Position numbers and translations under genes: made by a program
Assembly: GCA_002366645.1 (NCBI GenBank)
Contig: DFBM01000154.1
Span: 1-13,711, forward strand
DNA: 13,711 nucleotides
Direction of reading: 5' to 3'
From: Rhodobacterales bacterium UBA3080
Lineage (GTDB): Bacteria > Pseudomonadota > Alphaproteobacteria > Rhodobacterales > Rhodobacteraceae
Notes under the pieces: model-generated
The model's database searches: none
The model's input: only the letters and a program-made list of their open reading frames with translations
What the model was told of the DNA's origin: nothing
Part shown: positions 1 through 5,985 of the stretch, piece by piece
Layout: each line of letters begins with the position of its first letter
Position numbering within the stretch: the stretch's first letter is position 1

Positions 1-1794
1 CGAATGGGGGGTTGCTTCCATTTCTCGCAGCAGGGCGTTCATTTCGGGTGCGGACATCCGGCGACCGGTGCGTACCGATCCATGACAGGCAACACGCGAC
101 AGGATGGCTTCGATACGGTCTTTAACGGTTTGTGTCTGACCCAGATCGGTTAACTCGTCGGCAATGTCCTCTATCATGGCGCGGGCGTTGACTTCGCCGA
201 GGATTGCGGGGGTCTCGCGGACACAAATAGCGTTGCCGCCAAAGGCTTCGACCGTCAGTCCCAAGGGCGCAAGATCGGGGGCGGCTGCCAGGAGGCGCGA
301 TATATCGTCAGCGGACATCTCGACGATTTCGGGGATTAACAGCGCCTGTGCGGCGACGCCTTTTTCGACCATCTGGTTCTTTAAACGCTCATACACCAGA
401 CGTTCATGCGCGGCATGTGCGTCAACGAGGATCATTCCGTCGGCGGTCTGCGCAATGATGTAGTTTTCGTGCAACTGCGCACGGGCAGCACCGAGGGGGA
501 GCGCCTCGTCAAGGGCTGTCGCCCCGTCCTCGGCGCTCGGTTCGGGTTCCACCCGACCCGACATGTGGTCAAACGCGGTGAAACTTTCTTGAAAGCTGTC
601 TTGTTGATGCGCGGGTTGCTGGAACTGATACGCCCCCCGCAACGCCGATTGGGATGCGTGGTCCATTTGGTAAACCCGCGCGTTCGGGGTTTCGGGCCGC
701 ATCGCTCCGAGAGTCGCATTGGAAACCGTTGTCGATGCACGGTGACCAGCCTCGGCTAACGCGTGCCTTAGGGCGGAGACGATTAGGCCACGCGCGACAC
801 CCGGTTCACGGAACCGGACCTCGGATTTTGCCGGATGCACGTTAACGTCGACGCGTTCGGGATCACAGGACAGAAACAGGGCGACAGCCGGATGGCGATC
901 ACGGCTGAGAAAGTCGGAATAGGCACCGCGTAGCGCCCCGACCAGAAGTTTATCGCGAACTGGCCTGCCGTTCACAAAGAAGAACTGCGCTACCGCTGCG
1001 CCACGAGAATAGGTTGGCAGGGCGGCAAAACCCGTCAGTAACAAGCCTTCCCGCTCGGCGTTGATCTTCATGGCATTGGTCGTGAAGTCGGCCCCGAGAA
1101 TACCGCGAAGCCGGCCTGATAGCGCATCGAACATATCGCCTGACTGCGGGTCGGCGCGGAAAGTCACGCGCCCTTCGCCGCCGCCGGATACATCGCGTAG
1201 GATAAACCCGACGTGCGGTTCCGCCATGGCGAGGCGCTTTACTACGTCCCCGATGGCTTGCGCTTCGGCGCGGTCGGTACGCATGAATTTCAGGCGGGCG
1301 GGGGTGGCGTGGAATAGGTCGCGTAATTCGACAATAGTGCCCTTGGTCAGGGCGGCCGGCTCGACAGCGCCGATTGCGCCACCGTTCACGGATATTCGTG
1401 CGGCTTCGGGCGAGCCGGTAAAGCGCGACGTGATCGTCAGGCGGCCAACGGCACCAAGGGAGGGCAGGGCCTCGCCGCGAAAACCGAAAGAGTGGATATT
1501 CAGCAAATCCGACCCGTCGATTTTGGACGTTGCATGGCGGGACAGTGCCAGCGGCAGTTCGTCAGCAGGGATTCCATGCCCATCGTCACTAACGCGGATA
1601 AGGGTTTTGCCGCCGTCCGCATGGGCGATATCTATTCGCGTAGCTCCGGCATCCAGCGCGTTTTCAACCAACTCCTTCACCGCCGAAGCTGGACGCTCGA
1701 CAACCTCGCCCGCCGCGATACGGTTAGCCGCCGCGTCGTCTAGCTGGCGAATTGGCCGCCGCTTGGACGGTATGTTGGGGTTCTGGACGTTCAT
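1..1794 (-). CDS. mutL: DNA mismatch repair endonuclease MutL (C-terminus cut by window edge)
   Basis: MutL couples MutS mismatch recognition to strand incision. I read 598 codons in frame without a stop, from the ATG at 1794-1792 to the window edge; family length suggests only a short tail is missing. N-terminal GHKL ATPase motifs are present: VKELVENALDAG (E41 as likely general base, N45 for Mg), a DDGHGIP box, FGFRGEAL and a TPARLKF-type segment. The DVNVHPAKSEVRF stretch closes the transducer domain, and a low-complexity Gln/Ala/Glu linker follows. The C-terminal domain has the endonuclease motif D-x-H-A-x2-E-x4-E at residues 458-469 (usual DQHA is DAHA here) and an ACHGSVRTGR segment. 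It is therefore an incising MutL, as expected where MutH is absent. The final C-P-H-G-R-P-type motif lies outside the window. The gene is downstream of lspA on the same strand, 48 bp apart. No clear Shine-Dalgarno precedes the start. Confidence 0.97.
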   Translation of the reverse strand, partial: MNVQNPNIPSKRRPIRQLDDAAANRIAAGEVVERPASAVKELVENALDAGATRIDIAHADGGKTLIRVSDDGHGIPADELPLALSRHATSKIDGSDLLNIHSFGFRGEALPSLGAVGRLTITSRFTGSPEAARISVNGGAIGAVEPAALTKGTIVELRDLFHATPARLKFMRTDRAEAQAIGDVVKRLAMAEPHVGFILRDVSGGGEGRVTFRADPQSGDMFDALSGRLRGILGADFTTNAMKINAEREGLLLTGFAALPTYSRGAAVAQFFFVNGRPVRDKLLVGALRGAYSDFLSRDRHPAVALFLSCDPERVDVNVHPAKSEVRFREPGVARGLIVSALRHALAEAGHRASTTVSNATLGAMRPETPNARVYQMDHASQSALRGAYQFQQPAHQQDSFQESFTAFDHMSGRVEPEPSAEDGATALDEALPLGAARAQLHENYIIAQTADGMILVDAHAAHERLVYERLKNQMVEKGVAAQALLIPEIVEMSADDISRLLAAAPDLAPLGLTVEAFGGNAICVRETPAILGEVNARAMIEDIADELTDLGQTQTVKDRIEAILSRVACHGSVRTGRRMSAPEMNALLREMEATPHS

Positions 1795-1801
1795 GCCACT
1801 A

Positions 1802-1807
1802 AGTATA
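1802..1807 (-). promoter_or_regulatory. Possible -10 element just upstream of mutL
   Basis: The minus strand reads TATACT here, five of six matches to the TATAAT consensus. It ends 7 bp before the mutL ATG at 1794. No convincing -35 box sits 16-18 bp upstream. If used, transcription would begin about at the start codon, giving a leaderless mutL message. That would fit the absence of a Shine-Dalgarno. Otherwise mutL depends on read-through from lspA. Confidence 0.3.
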
Positions 1808-1842
1808 GCATACCCATAGCCGATTCTGCCATGTGGGAAATG

Positions 1843-2316
1843 TTAGCGCTTCCGTTTCGGATCCGCGAAAACGATCAGACCGAAGGCGCCGGCGAAAATC
1901 GCGATGTCAGCAATGTTGAAGGCGAAAGGATTGTCTATCCCGCAGCACGACATATTGAGGAAATCGGCCACCGCGCCGTATACTGCACGATCCAGCACGT
2001 TACCCATCGCACCACCGATAATCGCGCCGACACAAAGCGGCACGAGCCAGCCTTCTTTGTTGCGCACCCAAAAGACCAAGCCAATTACGATTGCAAATGC
2101 GATAGCGATCAACAGGTAGCGTGTGAAATCATTGTTCGACCCGAACAGGCCAAAATTGATGCCTTCGTTCCAGGCCATCATGAAATTCAGGTAGGGCGGA
2201 TACACCTCGATATATATGCGCCGTGACAGCTCCATATACTCCACCACGATCCATTTGGTGATACGATCGGCAAAGAAAATAATGGTTGCCATAAGCATGG
2301 CACGGAAAAGGGGCAT
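1843..2316 (-). CDS. lspA: Lipoprotein signal peptidase (signal peptidase II)
   Basis: LspA is an inner-membrane aspartic protease that removes the signal peptide of diacylglyceryl-modified prolipoproteins. The 157-residue product has the usual family length and about four hydrophobic segments (roughly 5-25, 66-86, 91-108 and 133-151). Family motifs are visible: the N-x-G-x-x-F-G-L-F segment near residue 50, GNVLDRAVYGAVADF at 105-119 with likely catalytic D118, and FNIAD at 133-137 with the second catalytic D137. The stretch between the two aspartates includes an unusual Cys-Cys pair (SCCG, 123-126). The start at 2316 has a GAGGA ribosome binding site about 6 bp upstream. The gene is followed by mutL on the same strand and diverges from the MATE transporter. 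Confidence 0.96.
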   Translation of the reverse strand: MPLFRAMLMATIIFFADRITKWIVVEYMELSRRIYIEVYPPYLNFMMAWNEGINFGLFGSNNDFTRYLLIAIAFAIVIGLVFWVRNKEGWLVPLCVGAIIGGAMGNVLDRAVYGAVADFLNMSCCGIDNPFAFNIADIAIFAGAFGLIVFADPKRKR

Positions 2317-2342
2317 AAGGTCCTCGTTCGAAATTCCGGGCG

Positions 2343-2371
2343 ATACTAGCGACGGTCGGCACGGGCGGCAA
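2343..2371 (-). promoter_or_regulatory. Candidate sigma-70-type promoter of lspA
   Basis: On the minus strand, TTGCCG (2371-2366) and TAGTAT (2348-2343) are separated by exactly 17 bp. Each hexamer matches its consensus at four of six positions. Transcription would start near 2336, giving a leader of about 20 nt that contains the lspA ribosome binding site. The position in the divergent gap supports it; the weak hexamers do not prove it. Confidence 0.4.
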
Positions 2372-2481
2372 GCTGTTCAATACGCGACGGCAACCGGATT
2401 AAGGGTGGCAAGAAGCACTTGGTTTCTGCTAGCGTCCGGAAACCGCCGCGGATTTTTCATTGCGGACCATCAGGTGGAATT

Positions 2482-3876
2482 ATGACTACGACTGGATCAA
2501 AAGCACCTGCGCACCCGCAGGACAACAGCTGGCCTGCGCATTTTCGCGCAACCATGGTGCTTGGGTTGCCGTTAATTGGAACGCAGTTGGCGCAAATGGG
2601 GATCAATTTTATTGATACCATGATGCTGGGCTGGCTCGGGGCGGAAACCCTTGCAGCTTCGGTTCTGGCGACAACTATGGTTTTCGTAGTACTCGTGGTG
2701 GGTTTCGGCCTCGCAAACGCAGTAATGCCTTTGGCGGCGCAAGCAGCTGGTGAGGATGACGAACGTAGTCTGCGCCGCTCGGTCCGCATGGGCTTCTGGA
2801 TTGTCATGATCTACGGCGCGCTGATGATGCCGTTCTTATGGAATGCCGAAGCTTTGTTATTGTCGATTGGTCAAGACCCGAAACTGGCGAGCATGGCGCA
2901 GGAATACATACGTATCGCGCAGTGGTCAGTTTTTCCGGTGCTTCTTGTCTCGGTTCTACGGTCCTATTTGTCGGCAATCGAGCGCGTGCAAATTGTGTTG
3001 TGGGTCACTTTAACGGGCGTCGCTGTGAACGCCTTTATGAACTATGCCTTCATTTTCGGTAATTTGGGCATGCCACGGATGGAACTGGCCGGTGCCGCCG
3101 TGGCCACCGTTATTACTAATTTTGTCACTGCTGCGGGCTTGGTTTGGTATTGCTGGGCCGTTCCCGCATTGCGGGAACACGAAATCTTTGTCCGACTATG
3201 GCGCCCCGACTGGGTGGCCTTCAGGGAAGTTTTCCGCCTTGGTTTACCCATCGGCCTTACTATTCTGGCGGAGGTCGGATTGTTTGCGGTCGCCTCGGTG
3301 ATGATGGGGTGGATCGGGACGATCGAATTGGCGGCACACGGGATTGCGCTGCAAATAACTTCGATCGCTTTCATGATCCCGCTCAGCTTTTCGCAAGTGG
3401 GGACTGTTCGTTTGGGGCGGGCGATCGGGCGCAAGGACGACGTCGCGATAGGCAAGGTCGGACAGATGGTGCTCGTGCTCGGTATCGGCTTCGCAGTATT
3501 TTCCGCAACGCTTTTTGTGTTGATGCCACGACCGCTGATTTCGCTGTATCTTGAGGAGAGCAATCCGGATGCCTTGCTGATCATAGCCTATGGAATCCCG
3601 TTGCTAGCGGTGGCGGCGACGTTCCAGATCGTCGATACTTTGCAGGTTCTCGGAGCGGGCTTGCTGCGCGCAATGAAGGACACGCGTATGCCGATGCTCA
3701 TCGCGATTTTCAGTTATTGGGCTGTTGGCGTCCCCTCGGCCTATTGTCTGGCCTTTGTCTTCGATTTCGGCGGCGTTGGTGTGTGGAGCGGTTTGGCTAT
3801 CGGCTTGGCCTTCGCCGCGGTCTTGATGAACTGGCGGTATTTCAACCGCGAAAAACTGGGTTTGATAAAACGGTAG
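2482..3876 (+). CDS. MATE family (NorM-type) multidrug efflux transporter
   Basis: Predicted inner-membrane cation-coupled antiporter that exports organic cations or drugs. The 464-residue protein is almost entirely hydrophobic, with twelve probable membrane helices in two homologous halves. The internal repeat is visible: GLPLIGTQLAQ...MMLGWLGAETLAA (28-59) against GLPIGLTILAE...MMGWIGTIELAAHG (254-287). E264 in ILAEVGLF and D385 in the FQIVDTLQVLGAGLLRAMKDT segment align with the acidic residues known to matter for coupling in NorM proteins. The ATG at 2482 is chosen because AGGTGG at 2472-2477 precedes it at normal spacing. An in-frame upstream ATG at 2419 lacks this and would add a non-family N-terminus. 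The substrate cannot be deduced. The gene is co-directional with the unknown gene 53 bp downstream. Confidence 0.94.
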   Translation: MTTTGSKAPAHPQDNSWPAHFRATMVLGLPLIGTQLAQMGINFIDTMMLGWLGAETLAASVLATTMVFVVLVVGFGLANAVMPLAAQAAGEDDERSLRRSVRMGFWIVMIYGALMMPFLWNAEALLLSIGQDPKLASMAQEYIRIAQWSVFPVLLVSVLRSYLSAIERVQIVLWVTLTGVAVNAFMNYAFIFGNLGMPRMELAGAAVATVITNFVTAAGLVWYCWAVPALREHEIFVRLWRPDWVAFREVFRLGLPIGLTILAEVGLFAVASVMMGWIGTIELAAHGIALQITSIAFMIPLSFSQVGTVRLGRAIGRKDDVAIGKVGQMVLVLGIGFAVFSATLFVLMPRPLISLYLEESNPDALLIIAYGIPLLAVAATFQIVDTLQVLGAGLLRAMKDTRMPMLIAIFSYWAVGVPSAYCLAFVFDFGGVGVWSGLAIGLAFAAVLMNWRYFNREKLGLIKR

Positions 3877-3929
3877 ATTGCGTCGCGATACTGTTGTTTA
3901 ATCGATCTCATCGAACGAGAGGATCGGAT

Positions 3930-4556
3930 ATGTCAAATCGTATTCAGAATATTGTCGAGCGTATCAATAGATTGCAGGACGAGTTGGAGGCCGCTCTTTC
4001 AGAGAAGGCCGAGAAGTTCAGCTACTCGATTGTAAACCGACGCATCAAATTTCAGTCTGAAACGCTGAAACGGCAAAAACAGTTCAGACAGGTGCTCTGG
4101 CAATATATCGCAAAGGCCCGCCTTAAAAATGTTCTGACGATGCCGGTAATCTATTCGCTTATCGTGCCGTTTGTATTGCTGGATATTTTTGTCAGCCTTT
4201 ATCAGGCAATTTGTTTTCCGGCTTACGGCATCCCGAAGGTGCGTCGGAGGGATTATATTGTTATCGACCGGCACCATCTGGCGTATCTCAACATTCTGGA
4301 AAAACTGAATTGCGCCTATTGTGGTTATGGCAATGGCCTTTTGGCCTATTCGCTGGAGATTGCGGCGCGTACCGAAGCATTCTGGTGCCCGGTTAAACAT
4401 GCCAATAAGATGGGTGCTTATCATGGCTGGTATGGGGACTTCTCGGATTTCGGAGATGCTGAAAACTACCATGCAGATCGGAAGCGCAACATTGATTCTG
4501 TTCGAAAGGGCAAGGATGTCGCAGCGGATCGGCCTAAAAACGTTATACCGGATTGA
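3930..4556 (+). CDS. Conserved protein of unknown function, membrane segment plus Cys/His cluster
   Basis: I do not recognise a named family, though the central sequence looks like one I recall as a widespread conserved hypothetical in proteobacteria. The 208-residue product opens with a charged, probably coiled-coil helix (about 5-65). A hydrophobic stretch of about 25 residues follows (68-93, interrupted by D85), likely one membrane helix or a re-entrant segment. Next is a conserved-looking soluble part: IPKVRRRDYIVIDRHHLAYL (101-120), then C128-A-Y-C131-G-Y-G-N-G, an EIAARTEAFWC153 segment and H157. The C-x2-C-x21-C-x3-H arrangement could bind zinc or another metal. GDFSDFGDAENY (169-180) closes the core and the tail is charged. 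The ATG at 3930 has a GAGAGGA site 6 bp upstream; an earlier in-frame start would lie inside the MATE gene. Coding status is supported by the ribosome site and protein-like composition. Function is unknown. Confidence 0.85.
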   Translation: MSNRIQNIVERINRLQDELEAALSEKAEKFSYSIVNRRIKFQSETLKRQKQFRQVLWQYIAKARLKNVLTMPVIYSLIVPFVLLDIFVSLYQAICFPAYGIPKVRRRDYIVIDRHHLAYLNILEKLNCAYCGYGNGLLAYSLEIAARTEAFWCPVKHANKMGAYHGWYGDFSDFGDAENYHADRKRNIDSVRKGKDVAADRPKNVIPD

Positions 4557-4609
4557 AATTATTAGGTGAAATGCCTTAGGCTGTTAAAAAATACAAAAGG
4601 GAATAAGCG

Positions 4610-5221
4610 GTGGCAGTTAAAAACACACGCATACAACGTGAAAAGCGGGAGATTATTCTAGACGCGGCGTTGCAGGTATTCTCGGAAAACGGATTTCGCG
4701 GAGCTACACTGGACCAGATTGCCGAGGTTGCGGGATTATCCAAGCCGAATATGTTGTATTATTTCGCGGGCAAAGAGGTCATTTACCGGACGCTGCTCAG
4801 CCGACTGCTGGAAACCTGGTTGAAACCACTGGAAGGCATTGATCAGGCCGGTGATCCGCATAAGGAAATTATGCGGTATATTTGTGCCAAGCTCGAGTTT
4901 TCCCGCAAGTTCCCACGTGAAAGCCGGCTGTTCGCTATCGAAATCCTGAACGGCGCGCCACGGCTTTCGGGGGAACTGGACGGAGCGCTGAAAAAGCTGG
5001 TCGATCGTTCGGTGGGTATTTTCCAGAAATGGATGGACGAGGGGCGATTGGCACAAGCAGATCCTTACCATTTGATTTTTGCGATCTGGGCAACCACACA
5101 GCATTACGCGGATTTTGCGGTGCAGATGCGGGCGGTTCTGGGCGAAAAAGATCCTGATCCGATCACGACCGGAGGCAAGTTTTTGGAGGATTTGTTCTTC
5201 CGTGGGCTGGATCCGCGCTAG
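4610..5221 (+). CDS. RutR-like TetR-family transcriptional regulator
   Basis: One-component DNA-binding repressor. Residues 12-58 form the TetR helix-turn-helix: ILDAALQVFSENGFRGATL, then DQIAEVAGLSKPNMLYYFAGKE. The C-terminal ligand domain closely resembles E. coli RutR, the uracil/thymine-sensing regulator of pyrimidine catabolism and related genes. Family landmarks match from memory: ETWLKPL with W70 (RutR W77), the KLEFSRKFPRESRLFAIEILNGAP stretch in 94-117, and IWATTQHYADF with W160 and Q164 (RutR W167 and Q171, in the uracil pocket). Length (203 against about 212) is normal. The start is GTG at 4610, preceded by AAAGGGA at 4597-4602. No pyrimidine-catabolism genes are in the window, so the target is unknown. 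I leave the symbol empty because RutR-like paralogs can sense other ligands. Confidence 0.9.
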   Translation: MAVKNTRIQREKREIILDAALQVFSENGFRGATLDQIAEVAGLSKPNMLYYFAGKEVIYRTLLSRLLETWLKPLEGIDQAGDPHKEIMRYICAKLEFSRKFPRESRLFAIEILNGAPRLSGELDGALKKLVDRSVGIFQKWMDEGRLAQADPYHLIFAIWATTQHYADFAVQMRAVLGEKDPDPITTGGKFLEDLFFRGLDPR

Positions 5222-5406
5222 CCATAGGGTTTGAACGAACCGGTGGCCTCGCTGCGCTCGGCGGTTGTGATTGAGCTTGGGCCTTGCATTCCGCCACTGG
5301 CGGGCGTATATGGCTGACAACAGCGGCAAGATTGGCTTCCACCCCCAAGCTTCCACCGGAAATTGTAACGGGCCGCGCGCCCGTTTTTTTTGTGTTCTGG
5401 AGAGAT
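5222..5406 (+). promoter_or_regulatory. Structured untranslated leader region of the rimP-nusA-infB operon
   Basis: This 185-bp gap has no gene and no tRNA-like fold. It holds several inverted repeats: AACCG/CGGTT at 5238-5242/5262-5266, AGCTTGGG/CCCAAGCT at 5274-5281/5344-5351, CTTGC/GCAAG at 5283-5287/5326-5330, CCGCC-ACT-GGCGG at 5291-5303, and TTCC-ACC-GGAA at 5351-5361. The middle three can nest into one branched structure. A 9-nt direct repeat GCTTCCACC occurs at 5335-5343 and 5349-5357. The region ends in an intrinsic terminator and then the rimP ribosome binding site. A weak promoter, TTGCAT (5285-5290) and TATATG (5307-5312) with 16 bp between, lies inside. If that is the real promoter, only the later elements would be transcribed. 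Confidence 0.5.
5367..5391 (+). terminator. Intrinsic terminator immediately before rimP (probable attenuator)
   Basis: AACGGGC (5367-5373) pairs perfectly with GCCCGTT (5379-5385) around a 5-nt CGCGC loop, followed by an unbroken T-run to 5391. The rimP GGAG site begins at 5399 and its ATG at 5407. There is no space for a promoter between the terminator and rimP, so rimP expression must pass through it. It may also end transcripts from the RutR-like gene, whose stop is about 145 bp upstream. Confidence 0.85.
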
Positions 5407-5982
5407 ATGTCCGATCTTATAGCCAAAACCGCCATCGACGTTCGACTGGCCGAAATCGTAACCCCTGTGATCGAGGATCTGGGGTATGAGCTGGTGCGCC
5501 TGCGCCTGATATCCGGCAAAACCATGATCCTGCAGATTATGGCTGATCGCCCGAACGGCGGTATCGTTGTGGATGACTGCGCCGAGATTTCGCACGCGTT
5601 GTCCGCCGTGCTAGACGTGGAAGACCCGATTGAGGGTGAGTATTCCCTTGAAGTTTCCAGCCCCGGCATCGACCGCCCGCTGACTCGTTTGAAGGATTTC
5701 GAGACCTTCGAGGGCTACGAAGTAAGGCTTTTAACCAGCGAGTTGATCGACGGACGTAAACGTTTCAATGGTACACTGCGCGGTGTTGAAGAAAACGACG
5801 TGCTGATCGAGATATCCGAAGGATTGATCGGCCTCGAATTCGACTGGATCACAGAAGCCAAGCTATTGCTGACAGATGAACTAATCGCCGAGAGCCTGAA
5901 GGCCCGCAAAGGGGCTGATCTCGACGAAACCCAATTTGACGAAATTCAAACGGAAGAAAATTCCGACACGGAAGAGGAATAA
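5407..5982 (+). CDS. rimP: Ribosome maturation factor RimP
   Basis: RimP assists assembly of the 30S ribosomal subunit. The 191-residue product has the usual two parts: an alpha/beta N-terminal domain and an SH3-like C-terminal domain. The family signature LEVSSPGIDRPL is at 81-92, preceded by the VVDDCAEISHALSAVLD segment (54-70). The SH3-like part covers about 96-157. The tail from about 170 is strongly acidic and longer than in many homologs, a style also seen at the end of NusA here. The ATG at 5407 follows GGAGAG at 5399-5404. The reading frame is open further upstream to 5284, but that would place coding sequence across the terminator hairpin and is rejected. It is the first gene of the operon; nusA starts 3 bp after its stop. 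Confidence 0.95.
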   Translation: MSDLIAKTAIDVRLAEIVTPVIEDLGYELVRLRLISGKTMILQIMADRPNGGIVVDDCAEISHALSAVLDVEDPIEGEYSLEVSSPGIDRPLTRLKDFETFEGYEVRLLTSELIDGRKRFNGTLRGVEENDVLIEISEGLIGLEFDWITEAKLLLTDELIAESLKARKGADLDETQFDEIQTEENSDTEEE

Positions 5983-5985
5983 ATC

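Noticed and set aside
3042..3584. Open frame on the minus strand opposite the MATE gene
   Set aside because: Low-complexity Ile/Pro/Thr-rich translation typical of the antisense of a hydrophobic membrane protein.
4557..4609. Possible terminator or promoter between the unknown gene and the RutR-like gene
   Set aside because: GCCTTAGGC at 4572-4580 is too short for a terminator and no -35/-10 pair with good spacing was found; the two genes may be co-transcribed.
5222..5360. tRNA gene ahead of rimP, as metY is in E. coli
   Set aside because: No acceptor stem, anticodon arm or TTCRA loop arrangement could be built on either strand.
5284..5406. N-terminal extension of rimP from an upstream in-frame ATG
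   Set aside because: It would translate through the terminator hairpin and T-run, has no ribosome site, and is not part of the RimP family; the ATG at 5407 has a GGAG site.
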